Notes: a model not told the origin generated them from the sequence alone. Shown: positions 14,301 through 26,481, numbered from the stretch's first letter. The stretch: DNA of 64,000 nt from Enoplosus armatus (GCF_043641665.1 NC_092191.1:22439066-22503065); one strand, 5' to 3'. Translations and numbers: made by a program.

Positions 14301-17300
14301 CACTTATGACCACAAGAATCATCAATGTCTCCATTTGAGGTGATCCGAATGTGATTCCAATGGCATCTCTTCTCTTACAAACTGTAGGATATGTCATGTA
14401 CAGCCACCCCACCAAGTGGCACTTACTGAATTCAAACACAACTCAATGCTCAAGTTGGGTCAATATCACAGACACCCTGTCAGCAATCTTCTTTGCTTAC
14501 TTTCTCCTTAGTCCATATGCTTCTTTCTGGTATTTTCTGTGCTGTGTTCCAGTTGCAATGGAAGAGATGTTTCCTGCACAGATTTGCCCATCTTAAATAC
14601 AGAATGCAGCAATGTCCACAACTCTGCCTCCTTTTCCATGAAGTTTCAATGGTCTTGACAATGGGAAGTAAACAATAGCACTATTTGTACTTGAACAGAC
14701 AACCATCATTATTGCATTCCATTAGAAGTTGATGAGTGGTCAATCAGACTCCAATGGGTTTTCTTGATGCAACTCATTGTCTCATGCAGTTGCAGCACCA
14801 TCAGAAATGCTGTAAAGCAATACAAAGAGGAATTGAGTGAAGAATCAAATCCCAACATCAAAGCACTTTTCATGTCTTGCATTCTAGAATTGGAGTGCAT
14901 CATAATGACTTGTCTTGCATCTCAGTATGTGAGTAAAATCAGTGTATCTCCTATTGAAGTTTTTCAAATGGTACCCCAACAGCTTGTTGTATTTCCATTG
15001 AGGAATTGGTCACAACCAAGACAACCCCAAAGAGGAGCACTTATGAACACAAGAATCACCAGTGGCTCTGTTTGAAGTGATCTGAGATTGATTCTCACAA
15101 AATATGGCATCCAATACATTCTGTTGCTTTTGTCAATTAAAACTGCCCCAACAAGTAGCACTTACTGAAGTCAACAGTCAAGTCAATGCTCAAGTCAGGG
15201 TAATGCTTCTGACTTGCAAAAAATGCCAAAACAGTTTTCTTCTTCCACTAAGAAATGACCTAAAATTGCTGTCCTGATGAACTCTGGGGGCTTCAGGGAT
15301 CAGCAAAACTACCCCAACAAGAAGCACTTACTGCATTCAAAACTCATGTGAGTGCTTGTGTTTGGGTAATATTGGTGATAAATTCATGCATTTAGCTGGT
15401 CAAGTGAAAAGGATTACATTTCTGTTGAAGAACTCACAACCAAGACAACCCCAAAGAGAAGCACTTATGACCACAAGAATCATCAATGTCTCCATTTGAG
15501 GTGATCCGAATGTGATTCCAATGGCATCTCTTCTCTTACAAACTGTAGGATATGTCATGTACAGCCACCCCACCAAGTGGCACTTACTGAATTCAAACAC
15601 AACTCAATACTCAAGTTGGGTCAATATCACAGACACCCTGTCAGCAATCTTCTTTGCTTACTTCCTCCTTAGTCCATATGCTTCTTTCTGGTATTTTCTG
15701 TGCTGTGTTCCAGTTGCAATGGAAGAGATGTTTCCTGCACAGATTTGCCCATCTTAAATACAGAATGCAGCAATGTCCACAACTCCGCCTCCTTTTCCAT
15801 GAAGTTTCAATGGTCTTGACAATGGGAAGTAAACAATAGCACTATTTGTACTTGAACAGACAACCATCATTCTTGCATTCCATTAGAAGTTGATGAGTGG
15901 TCAATCAGACTCCAATGGGGTTTCTTGATGCAACTCATTGTCTCATGCAGTTGCAGCACCATCAGAAATGCTGTAAAGCAATACAAAGAGGAATTGAGTG
16001 AAGAATCAAATCCCAACATCAAAGCACTTTTCATGTCTTGCATTCTAGAATTGGAGTGCATCATAATGACTTGTCTTGCATCTCAGTATGTGAGTAAAAT
16101 CAGTGTATCTCCTGTTTAAGTTTTTCAAATGGTACCCCAACAGCTTGTTGTATTTCCATTGAGGAATTGGTCACAACCAAGACAACCCCAAAGAGGAGCA
16201 CTTATGAACACAAGAATCACCAGTGGCTCTGTTTGAAGTGATCTGAGATTGATTCTCACAAAATATGGCATCCAATACATTCTGTTGCTTTTGTCAATTA
16301 AAACTGCCCCAACAAGTAGCACTTACTGAAGTCAACAGTCAAGTCAATGCTCAAGTCAGGGTAATGCTTCTGACTTGCAAAAAATGCCAAAACAGTTTTC
16401 TTCTTCCACTAAGAAATGACCTAACATTGCTGTCCTGATGAACTCTGGGGGCTTCAGGGATCAGCAAAACTACCCCAACAAGAAGCACTTACTGCATTCA
16501 AAACTCATGTGAGTGCTTGTGTTTGGGTAATATTGGTGATAAATTCATGCATTTAGCTGGTCAAGTGAAAAGGATTACATTTCTGTTGAAGAACTCACAA
16601 CCAAGACAACCCCAAAGAGAAGCACTTATGACCACAAGAATCATCAATGTCTCCATTTGAGGTGATCCGAATGTGATTCCAATGGCATCTCTTCTCTTAC
16701 AAACTGTAGGATATGTCATGTACAGCCACCCCACCAAGTGGCACTTACTGAATTCAAACACAACTCAATACTCAAGTTGGGTCAATATCACAGACACCCT
16801 GTCAGCAATCTTCTTTGCTTACTTCCTCCTTAGTCCATATGCTTCTTTCTGGTATTTTCTGTGCTGTGTTCCAGTTGCAATGGAAGAGATGTTTCCTGCA
16901 CAGATTTGCCCATCTTAAATACAGAATGCAGCAATGTCCACAACTCCGCCTCCTTTTCCATGAAGTTTCAATGGTCTTGACAATGGGAAGTAAACAATAG
17001 CACTATTTGTACTTGAACAGACAACCATCATTCTTGCATTCCATTAGAAGTTGATGAGTGGTCAATCAGACTCCAATGGGGTTTCTTGATGCAACTCATT
17101 GTCTCATGCAGTTGCAGCACCATCAGAAATGCTGTAAAGCAATACAAAGAGGAATTGAGTGAAGAATCAAATCCCAACATCAAAGCACTTTTCATGTCTT
17201 GCATTCTAGAATTGGAGTGCATCATAATGACTTGTCTTGCATCTCAGTATGTGAGTAAAATCAGTGTATCTCCTATTGAAGTTTTTCAAATGGTACCCCA

Positions 17301-19284
17301 ACAGCTTGTTGTATTTCCATTGAGGAATTGGTCACAACCAAGACAACCCCAAAGAGGAGCACTTATGAACACAAGAATCACCAGTGGCTCTGTTTGAAGT
17401 GATCTGAGATTGATTCTCTCCAAAATATGGCATCCAATACATTCTGTTGCTTTTGTCAATTAAAACTGCCCCAACAAGTAGCACTTACTGAAGTCAACAG
17501 TCAAGTCAATGCTCAAGTCAGGGTAATGCTTCTGACTTGCAAAAAATGCCAAAACAGTTTTCTTCTTCCACTAAGAAATGACCTAAAATTGCTGTCCTGA
17601 TGAACTCTGGGGGCTTCAGGGATCAGCAAAACTACCCCAACAAGAAGCACTTACTGCATTCAAAACTCATGTGAGTGCTTGTGTTTGGGTAATATTGGTG
17701 ATAAATTCATGCATTTAGCTGGTCAAGTGAAAAGGATTACATTTCTGTTGAAGAACTCACAACCAAGACAACCCCAAAGAGAAGCACTTATGACCACAAG
17801 AATCATCAATGTCTCCATTTGAGGTGATCCGAATGTGATTCCAATGGCATCTCTTCTCTTACAAACTGTAGGATATGTCATGTACAGCCACCCCACCAAG
17901 TGGCACTTACTGAATTCAAACACAACTCAATACTCAAGTTGGGTCAATATCACAGACACCCTGTCAGCAATCTTCTTTGCTTACTTCCTCCTTAGTCCAT
18001 ATGCTTCTTTCTGGTATTTTCTGTGCTGTGTTCCAGTTGCAATGGAAGAGATGTTTCCTGCACAGATTTGTCCATCTTAAATACAGAATGCAGCAATGTC
18101 CATAACTCCGCCTCCTTTTCCATGAAGTTTCAATGGTCTTGACAATGGGAAGTAAACAATAGCACTATTTGTACTTGAACAGACAACCATCATTCTTGCA
18201 TTCCATTAGAAGTTGATGAGTGGTCAATCAGACTCCAATGGGTTTTCTTGATGCAACTCATTGTCTCATGCAGTTGCAGCACCATCAGAAATGCTGTAAA
18301 GCAATACAAAGAGGAATTGAGTGAAGAATCAAATCCCAACATCAAAGCACTTTTCATGTCTTGCATTCTAGAATCGGAGTGCATCATAATGACTTGTCTT
18401 GCATCTCAGTATGTGAGTAAAATCAGTGTATCTCCTGTTTAAGTTTTTCAAATGGTACCCCAACAGCTTGTTGTATTTCCATTGAGGAATTGGTCACAAC
18501 CAAGACAACCCCAAAGAGGAGCACTTATGAACACAAGAATCACCAGTGGCTCTGTTTGAAGTGATCTGAGATTGATTCTCACAAAATATGGCATCCAATA
18601 CATTCTGTTGCTTTTGTCAATTAAAACTGCCCCAACAAGTAGCACTCACTGAAGTCAACAGTCAAGTCAATGCTCAAGTCAGGGTAATGCTTCTGACTTG
18701 CAAAAAATGCCAAAACAGTTTTCTTCTTCCACTAAGAAATGACCTAAAATTGCTGTCCTGATGAACTCTGGGGGCTTCAGGGATCAGCAAAACTACCCCA
18801 ACAAGAAGCACTTACTGCATTCAAAACTCATGTGAGTGCTTGTGTTTGGGTAATATTGGTGATAAATTCATGCATTTAGCTGGTCAAGTGAAAGGGATTA
18901 CATTTCTGTTGAAGAACTCACAACCAAGACAACCCCAAAGAGAAGCACTTATGACCACAAGAATCATCAATGTCTCCATTTGAGGTGATCCGAATGTGAT
19001 TCCAATGGCATCTCTTCTCTTACAAACTGTAGGATATGTCATGTACAGCCACCCCACCAAGTGGCACTTACTGAATTCAAACACAACTCAATGCTCAAGT
19101 TGGGTCAATATCACAGACATCCTGTCAGCAATCTTCTTTGCTTACTTCCTCCTTAGTCCATGTGCTTCTTTCTGGTATTTTCTGTGCTGTGTTCCAGTTG
19201 CAATGGAAGAGATGTTTCCTGCACAGATTTGCCCATCTTAAATACAGAATGCAGCAATGTCCACAACTCCGCCTCCTTTTCCAG
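5345..19284. repeat. Homogenised block of twelve 1161/1162-bp units
   Basis: Twelve consecutive standard units. The 1-bp length difference comes from ctcaca versus ctctcc in the segment attgattct-aaaatatgg. The longer form occurs in the units starting 6506 to 13478 and 16962; the shorter form in those at 5345, 14640, 15801 and 18124. The longer form travels with aatggggtttc in place of aatgggttttc in most units. Other shared variants mark descent: tgcccaaacattttt at about 8254, 11741 and 14064, and cctgtttaag at about 16112 and 18435. This mosaic sharing implies unequal exchange or gene conversion within the block. Confidence 0.95.
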
Positions 19285-20536
19285 GAAGTTTCAATGGGAA
19301 GTAAACAATAGCACTATTTGTACTCGAACAGACAACCATCATTCTTGCATGCCATTATAAGTTGATGAGTGGTCAATCAGACTCCAATGGGTTTTCTTGA
19401 TGCAACTCATTGTCTCATGCGGTTGCAGCACCGTCAGAAATGCTGTAAAGCAATACAAAGAGGAATTGAGTGAAGAATCAAATCCCAACATCAAAGCACT
19501 TTTCATGTCTTGCATTCTAGAATTGGATTGTCTTGCATCTCAGTATGTGAGTAAAATCAGTGTATCTCCTATTGAAGTTTTCAAATGGTACCCCAACAGC
19601 TTGTTGTATTTCCATTGAGGAATTGGTCACAACCAAGACAACCCCAAAGAGGAGCACTTATGAACACAAGAATCATCAATGTCTCCATTTGAGGTGATCC
19701 GAATGTGATTCCAATGGCATCTCTTCACTTACAAACTGTAGGATATGTCATGTACAGCCACCCCACCAAGTGGCACTTACTGAATTCAAACACAACTCAA
19801 TGCTCAAGTTGGGTCAATATCACAGACATCCTGTCAGCAATCTTCTTTGCTTACTTCCTCCTTAGTCCATGTGCTTCTTTCTGGTATTTTCTGTGCTGTG
19901 TTCCAGTTGCAATGGACTAGTCTTGCATCTCAGTATGTGAGTAAATTGAGGAACTGGTCACAACCAAGACAACCCCAAAGCGGAGCACTTATGAACACAA
20001 GAATCACCAGTGGCTCTGTTTGAAGTGATCTGAGATTGATTCTCACAAAATATGGCATCCAATACATTCTGTTGCTTTTGTCAATTAAAACTGCCCCAAC
20101 AAGTAGCACTTACTGAAGTCAACAGTCAAGTCAATGCTCAAGTCAGGGTAATGCTTCTGACTTGCAAAAAATGCCAAAACAGTTTTCTTCTTCCACTAAG
20201 AAATGACCTAAAATTGCTGTCCTGATGAACTCTGGGGGCTTCAGGGATCAGCAAAACTACCCCAACAAGAAGCACTTACTGCATTCAAAACTCATGTGAG
20301 TGCTTGTGTTTGGATAATATTGGTGATAAATTCATGCATTTAGCTGGTCAAGTGAAAAGGATTACATTTCTGTTGAAGAACTCACAACCAAGACAACCCT
20401 AAAGAGAAGCACTTATGACCACAAGAGTCATCAATGTCTCCATTTGAGGTGATCCGAATGTGATTCCAATGGCATCTCTTCACTTACAGTCTGGAGAATA
20501 TGTCATACACAGCCACACCACCAAGTGTCACATATG
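19285..20536. repeat. Degenerate distal part of the macrosatellite
   Basis: The regular period breaks down here. The unit at 19285 lacks the usual tcttgacaatggg segment. A deletion removes the segment gagtgcatcataatga near 19527. The sequence near 19665 jumps from the first internal module to the second. Another junction near 19917 (ggactagtcttgcatctc) truncates the unit. Substitutions are also denser than in the central array. This is expected at a satellite edge, where homogenisation by exchange is weak. Confidence 0.9.
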
Positions 20537-21675
20537 GACTTGTCTTGCATCTTAGTATGTGAGTAAAATCAGTGTATCTCCTATTGACGTTTTCAAATGG
20601 TACCCCAACAGCTTGTTGTATTTCCAGTGAGGAACTGGTCACAACCAAGACAACCCCAAAGAGGAGCACTTATGAACACAAGAATCACCAGTGGCTCTGT
20701 TTGAAGTGATCTGAGATTGATTCTCACAAAATATGGCATCCAATACATTCTGTTGCTTTTGTCAATTAAAACTGCCCCAACAAGTAGCACTTACTGAAGT
20801 CAACAGTCAAGTCAATGCTCAAGTCAGGGTAATGCTTCTGACTTGCAAAAAATGCCAAAACAGTTTTCTTCTTCCACTAAGAAATGACCTAAAATTGCTG
20901 TCCTGATGAACTCTGGGGGCTTCAGGGATCAGCAAAACTACCCCAACAAGAAGCACTTACTGCATTCAAAACTCATGTGAGTGCTTGTGTTTGGATAATA
21001 TTGGTGATAAATTCATGCATTTAGCTGGTCAAGTGAAAAGGATTACATTTCTGTTGAAGAACTCACAACCAAGACAACCCTAAAGAGAAGCACTTATGAC
21101 CACAAGAGTCATCAATGTCTCCATTTGAGGTGATCCGAATGTGATTCCAATGGCATCTCTTCACTTACAGTCTGGAGAATATGTCATACACAGCCACACC
21201 ACCAAGTGTCACATATGGACTTGTCTTGCATCTTAGTATGTGAGTAAAATCAGTGTATCTCCTATTGACGTTTTCAAATGGTACCCCAACAGCTTGTTGT
21301 ATTTCCAGTGAGGAACTGGTCACAACCAAGACAACCCCAAAGAGGAGCACTTTTGAACACAAGAATCACCAGTGGCTCTATTTGAAGTGATCTGAGATTG
21401 ATTCTCACAAAATATGGCATCCAATACATTCTGTTGCTTTTGTCAATTAAAACTGCCCCAACAAGTAGCACTTACTGAAGTCAACAGTCAAGTCAATGCT
21501 CAAGTCAGGGTAATGCTACTGACTTGCAAAAAATGCCAAAACAGTTTTCTTCTTCCACTAAGAAATGGCCTAAAATTGCTTTCCTGATGAACTCTGGGGG
21601 CTTCAAGGATCAGCAAAACTACCCCAACAAGAAGCACTTACTCCATTCAAAACTCATGTGAGTGCTTGTGTTTGA
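20537..21675. repeat. 681-bp tandem dimer at the array edge
   Basis: A shortened array unit is duplicated with a 681-bp period: gacttgtcttgcatcttag at about 20537 recurs at about 21218. The second copy runs to about 21675, where the array ends. Shared edge-specific variants (cagtctggagaatatgtcatacacagcc, cttagtatg) show that this short form was amplified independently of the 1162-bp block. Confidence 0.9.
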
Positions 21676-21785
21676 GTGCTCCATTTGACACTTATTGTGC
21701 TGCACTGGGACACTGATTCCTACACACTGGCAGAAATTAAAGCTCATTAAACCTGTTGTTAGGATTTAAAAAAGTGGTCCAGTGA
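21676..21785. other. Unique spacer at the satellite boundary
   Basis: From about 21676 the sequence no longer matches the array (tgctccatttgacacttattg onward). I see no gene, promoter or recognisable repeat before the LINE fragment begins. Confidence 0.6.
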
Positions 21786-22420
21786 AGCTGTGGAGGATCT
21801 TCGTGCATATTTGGACCTAACTGACTGGGATGTTTTCAGAACTTCTACCAACAGTCTGGATGAATACACAGAGGCTGTGATATCATACATCTGCTTCTGT
21901 GAGGACTGCTGTGTACCATCACACACCAGGGTGAGTTATAACAATAACAAACCCGGGTCCACAGTCAAACTCAAGGTTGGAAAAGGTGGAAGTGTTCAGA
22001 AGTGGGGAAAAGGACCAGTTTACAGAATGTAAATACAGGTTTAGCAAGGCATTGAGAGATGCTTAACAACTGTATTCTGAGAATCTCCAACAGCAGATCT
22101 CATAGAGCAACTCTGCCTCTGTTCAACTGTCAAAGGGACAGTCATGACACTATCCCCCGTGACTCCATCCTCCAGATCCTCCTCCCCCAACTCAGCAGGA
22201 GCCTGGGTCTTTCCACAACTGCCTACCTGAGAGGACCCCTCCTCCCCTAGCACAACGACATTCTCCATCCTGGAGTGGGACAGAACCCTGCAAAGCAGCA
22301 GGACCTGACGCTGCCTTTCCATCCACCCTGAAGCACTGTGCTGTTGTCAACTGTTCAGACATCTTCAACACCTCAATGAAGACATGCTGTCTTCGGAATT
22401 TTAGGAAAAACAGAAGACTG
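21786..22420 (+). mobile_element. Rex1-like LINE ORF2 fragment (linker region)
   Basis: The translation from about 21790 includes [20 protein letters not shown] and then [12 protein letters not shown], the region between the endonuclease and reverse transcriptase domains of fish Rex1/CR1-group LINEs. Further on, frameshifted, TLKHCAVVNCSDIFNTS at about 22330-22376 resembles the start of the reverse transcriptase domain. Several frame changes make it a pseudogene. The piece at 23547-23710 appears to continue the same element beyond inserted DNA. A closely related linker recurs at about 35940-36190. The clade name is my recognition of the protein pattern and is tentative between Rex1 and neighbouring CR1-group families. 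Confidence 0.7.
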
Positions 22421-22807
22421 GCAACAAGGGAGTAGTTCTTGTGGTTATAGTCATGTCTGCACACGGACGGCCCCGACAGCAACTCAATTGCTCCTGCCCG
22501 GCTGACCATACTACATCTTAGAGTGGTCTGCTTTATACCGCATGTACAGCAAAGAATGTGAATACTAGTAAGACATCTGTCACTCTTTGACAGTCATCAC
22601 ATTGTAGGGAACAAGGCCACGATTAAAAAAAAAAGAAAGTTATTATAGACAGCAGAAAATACACAACTGAGAACATGTGGATAAGGCTATGGACCTTTGC
22701 CTTTGCTAGGGTCCAAGGGCACCACAGCAAATACCTGTGACCTAAAATAAACTCTTCCGGGTGAGGAAGGGATGGGTTGTATTTTCCCACTACGCATGCC
22801 ACTTACC
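22421..22807. other. Unassigned sequence between LINE fragment and solo LTR
   Basis: No LINE-like translation, splice-bounded exon or known element is visible. It may be a separate insertion in the LINE copy, since LINE coding resumes only after the LTR. Confidence 0.4.
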
Positions 22808-23541
22808 TGTTACAGGTCGGTATGGGACCCAATTGCAGCGCAGATACAGGCAGGTATGGTTGGTAATGACTTTTATTTTTAGTATGTGCAGGGAATAGTG
22901 CAGACAGGTAAAACTGGTAAAACAATGCAGGTCTTGCTTCTGGTTGTTAGCCCACAGAGGTTCCGCAGCACGCCATGAGCTTGGCTCAGTGGAGCTGAAC
23001 CGGGGTGGAGGTGAGTACAGGGCAGGTAGACAGTTCTGGTACTCAAAGTTCTGAGGGGAGCGGAGGAGCCAACAGGCAAGTATGCGCACATGGTGGCGTG
23101 TGTGGTGATACTGTGAGAGTCTCTGATCCACTGAAAGCCACCAGGGAGAAGATGACTGAACTCACGCTGTGCAGAGAATCACCAAACAGCCCAGGGGAGA
23201 GGCAGACAGAAACCAGGAACGGAGAGGCGAAGCTCGTGGTCGGGGACGGAAGGCTTAAATGATGTCCGGGGCAGCGACAAGGCAGGATGGTCAGAGGCAT
23301 GCAGGGTCGAAACCGGGAGATCAGTCCGAGAAACGCTGGAAAGTGTTGCATGAGGGACAAAGAACAATCGGGCAACAGGTGAGGGGAGAGGGGCAGTCTA
23401 AATACCTGGCTGGTTGCCTGATGACAAGCAGCTGCAGGAGCAGGTAACTGGGAGGTGGGTGTGGCTGGCAATCAGGTGAAGCAGAGGAGAGGTGAGTGGA
23501 AAATGATTGAGGTGACAGAGGTGAGGAGGCAGAATGTGACA
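22808..23541 (-). mobile_element. Solo LTR of an LTR retrotransposon
   Basis: Read on the minus strand, this 734-bp segment begins TGTCACATTCTGCC and ends CCTGTAACA, matching the canonical TG...CA termini of LTRs. It has a TATA-like CCAGGTATTTAGACTG at about 23396-23410 and an AATAAA signal (plus-strand tttatt at 22872-22877) about 65 bp before the 3' end. It is flanked by ttacc (22803-22807) and gtacc (23542-23546), a 5-bp target duplication with one mismatch. No gag or pol coding is adjacent, so it is a solo LTR left by recombination. The superfamily cannot be fixed without a library; Gypsy-like LTRs of fish have a similar layout. Confidence 0.75.
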
Positions 23542-23546
23542 GTACC

Positions 23547-23710
23547 ACCCTGCTTCAAGACCTCTAACATCATCCCTATCCCCCAAAAAGTCAAGGACCA
23601 TAGGACTTAATGACCACAGACCCTCACTGACCCACTTCTGGACCACCTGCAGCTCGCCGACAGAGCCAACAGGTCTTTAGAAGATGCAGTAAACATGGTT
23701 CATTTTGTTA
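23547..23710 (+). mobile_element. Rex1-like LINE reverse transcriptase fragment
   Basis: The translation near 23547 includes CFKTSNIIPIPKKVKD followed by a degraded LNDHRP-like stretch, the N-terminal reverse transcriptase motif of CR1-group LINEs. Downstream, broken frames resemble the following FAYRANRS-type motif (gccgacagagccaacagg). It probably continues the LINE fragment that begins near 21786. Confidence 0.65.
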
Positions 23711-24785
23711 TAATTTACCATTGCTATTAGACGGTTGCATCACTTTCTATCCCAGGTTTGTTTGTGTTTGTGTGTTATTTTCACATCAAAGCATATGAGT
23801 AGGTTAAATCAAACACACAGTTAGACAGAGTTAGTTGTAATTACATTTATTATGTTGCAGGTTGAATATTGTTTGTTTCTTTGTTCAAACCCACCATGCA
23901 GGACTATGGTTCATGGGGCCCATCACTGGGCCAAACCAAGTGGAGGGTTTTCTTCTTCGTAGAAATATTTCTTTTGTTGATTTGATGCATTCTAAAGTAA
24001 TGTGCTAGAATTACTTACCGTTTATAGAGTCATTTTGTGATGTAGATGAGCTTGTAAAGGAGTCCAACAGTTGTCATTGTTATTTGATTTCCTTGTATTA
24101 AGGTTAGTGTGTAGGTCAACCTTGTGGTACTGGCTGAGGCAGTCTAGGTGGGAATTGAACACTGTATACAGTCAGTTGAATTCTTGCTCCTAAGAAGGAG
24201 AGGTGAGGCTGTGCTGCCATAAACACATGCCTTTTGTTTTAGTTACTATGGGTTAATTTTCTGAATTATTCTCCTTGTCTTTTTTTTTTTTTTTTGCCTA
24301 AATTACACATGTAATGGAGAGCGCTGTCAATAAATATTCACCTCTGGTAACTCAGGGTGTCTGTTGAGTCTGCCTACCTACCACCTTCCTTGACATTCGA
24401 GCCAGGCTACTCTACACTGGGTCCTTTCCTCTCTGCTCTTCTCCCTGTACACACACAGATGCAACTCCAATCTGCCATCCCTCCATGACCTCGAGGACCT
24501 GTAAGCTTCCAGGACCCCCTGTATTTTATATTATGTTGCAGTACTTGCTTCTATTATTTTATTTTCTCTTACTGTGTTTATTGGTATGCTCAAAACACCT
24601 AGACAAATATGTGAAAATGTACTTAGCAATAAACCTGTTTCTAATTTCTGATAATCACGTGAAATTAGAGGTTGAATGCACACAATTACGATTCATACAT
24701 CTTTTCATTATATGTATCTTTTTGCATTTTTGCCTTTATTTGAAAGTGACAGGGTACAGGTAAGTTAACAGTCACTTGCCTGACA
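23711..24785. other. Non-coding stretch with small LINE remnant
   Basis: No gene is supported. There is a T-run at about 24279-24296. At about 24420-24520 a short segment (translating around PSLHDLED) resembles the LINE C-terminal region but is too short to classify. The 92-codon frame at 24485 lacks splice context or a recognisable domain. Confidence 0.4.
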
Positions 24786-25345
24786 TCAGAATCAGAATCA
24801 GAATCAGAAATACTTTATTGATCCCCGGGGGGAAATTGTACAGTACCGGTGCTCCCATTCAAGAGTAGAAAGTAGCATAATTTAGAACTAAAAGTTTGTA
24901 CAAAATATAAAAATAAGAAATAGAAAATACAAAATATACACATTTACAGTATTTAAGTGAAATGAGGTGAAATGGAAAATGAAATGAAAATACAAAATAT
25001 ACACATTTACAGTATTTAAGTGAAATGAGGTAAAAATATATACAATAACAATGTATATGGATGTACGTGTTGCACTAAAGTGTGTGACTATATATGTATT
25101 GCACTTAAACATTTTGAATAAATAGTGAGGTGGTGTATGAACAGGTGAGGTAGATACAGATACGGATTTCCAGTCTCTTCCTGAGTGTCTGACACTCAGA
25201 GAGAGGAGTTAAACAGTCTGATGGCCACAGGCAGGAATGATTTCCTGTGTCGCTCAGTTGTGCATTTGGGAGTCTCCCACTGAAGGTGCTCTTGTGTCCG
25301 ACCAGTACGTCATGGAGAGGATGTGAAACATGTGAAGACATTGTG
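24786..25345 (-). mobile_element. Rex1-like LINE, 5'-truncated 3' end
   Basis: On the plus strand the copy opens with tandem cagaat units and atactttattgatcccc plus a G-run, the reverse complement of a common fish LINE 3' end. The minus-strand frame at 25105-25341 encodes the ORF2 C-terminus (VSHPLHDVLVGHKSTFSGRL), as in the larger copy at 38884-40130. The 3' UTR holds a local duplication of about 75 bp (ttacagtatttaagtgaaatgagg at about 24943 and 25018). It is a dead insertion. Confidence 0.85.
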
Positions 25346-26481
25346 TAGTTGTGACAATTGGAACGATGACAGCGAAGATTCCAATATTATGTTGCATCTG
25401 TTATCGTCGTGGTAACAGCTCTAAACTCCATGGCGACAGCAGCTAGTCTACTACTACTCCTGTTTGTCTCCACCATAACTCTCCTGCTGATGAGACAGAC
25501 GCGTCAAAATTATGTCACAGACACACATACAAGGAGGGAGGAAGTGGGAGAGTTTTTATTGGTAAGGGAGATTAGGCTTACGGACCTAAAGTGCTTTGTA
25601 AACTATACAAGCCTGCTGTCCTGCATCCCTTCCAACATCCGCAGTAAACAAACACACAGATACCCAATCACAGTGCAACAATGTTTAACTGTCACCTTAA
25701 TGTAACCATAGTAACAGGTAATGTTAGTAGCCTATCATAGTATAACTAGTATGGGCAGATAGGCATATGGCATATTATGGGCCTTGATGACAGTCATTTT
25801 TTTCTTTCGTAATATAAGTATTCATGATAGTGTAGATTACCCATGGATTTGTGGGTGCCTTTACTATTCTCATTTCTTGATTTCATATTCTCATGTTCAG
25901 CATCTAAACATCCTTTTAGTAAGGAAAGAAGTTTCACCTGCCTTACAAATCACAATGCCATTAATCATGATTTCATATTTCTAAGACCAGAGGATTGTGA
26001 AAGTGCATACTAAAGGAGAACACAGCATGTATTCAGGAATGTGACTACTACTATTTTAATTTTAAATAGCATGAGTGCCATATTTCTAACTAAAATATTG
26101 TGTAATGCTTGCATATAAAATTCCTACATGGAATAACATGATTTCAGCTCCATAATCAGGATTTCATATACTTGTGTCCACGTTTGCATATGCTTGCACT
26201 TATGATGTTGTAAACTATTTTGTAGGTTTTGTACATTTGGTAGATGTCACAAACTGTGTGTTTGTCATCTTTTGATATTGTTATAAAGACAAAAAAGACA
26301 ACAGAATATCTTGAACTTTGACTTTAATTTTGGTCAGACTCATACAACAGTATAGCATGTTGAACAGAATAACTGAAAAGGTTTCAAAACAGGCTGTGAA
26401 CAGTTGAGAGCAGCACAAACATCAACATTCGTGTCTCTCATCTTCTTCTTGCACTGTAACAAGCATGACCCATCAGTCCTT
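25346..26481. other. Non-coding region downstream of the minus-strand gene
   Basis: AT-rich, with no confirmed gene. The frame at 25409-25705 (98 codons, hydrophobic N-terminus rich in Leu) has no visible family motif. The portion just below 26482 should hold the 3' UTR of the minus-strand gene. The only obvious AATAAA on that strand overlaps the stop codon (around 26479-26484), so the real cleavage site is not identified. Confidence 0.4.

Larger units (their letters stand above)
1..21675. repeat. Macrosatellite array, 1161/1162-bp units
   Basis: About a third of the window is a head-to-tail tandem array. Units begin (at the motif gaagtttcaatgg) at 1, 1162, 2673, 3834, 5345, 6506, 7668, 8830, 9992, 11154, 12316, 13478, 14640, 15801, 16962 and 18124, then the array degenerates. 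The window starts inside the array, so its true length is unknown. Each unit contains at least five diverged copies of a shorter box resembling ACCCCAA-RAG-AGCACTTA (in unit 1 near 386, 504, 671, 810 and 927). The boxes at 386/504 and 810/927 form two related modules about 423 bp apart, so the unit itself arose by duplication. No reading frame exceeds about 103 codons, frames exist on both strands, and some units carry stops. This is satellite DNA rather than a gene family. Whether it is centromeric, heterochromatic or dispersed cannot be told from the window. Confidence 0.97.

Noticed and set aside
125..18442. Repeated small frames of 60-103 codons in the macrosatellite as a tandem gene family
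   Set aside because: Frames lie on both strands and overlap, differ by stops between units (for example at about 16117), and show no splice or domain evidence. Their similarity follows from near-identical units.
1..21675. CRISPR-like or other direct-repeat/spacer array
   Set aside because: Units are over 1 kb, contiguous without unique spacers, and the DNA is clearly vertebrate.
25409..25705. 98-codon frame with a hydrophobic N-terminus as a secreted protein
   Set aside because: No family motif, no stop-supported gene context and no confirmed splice partners; likely chance.
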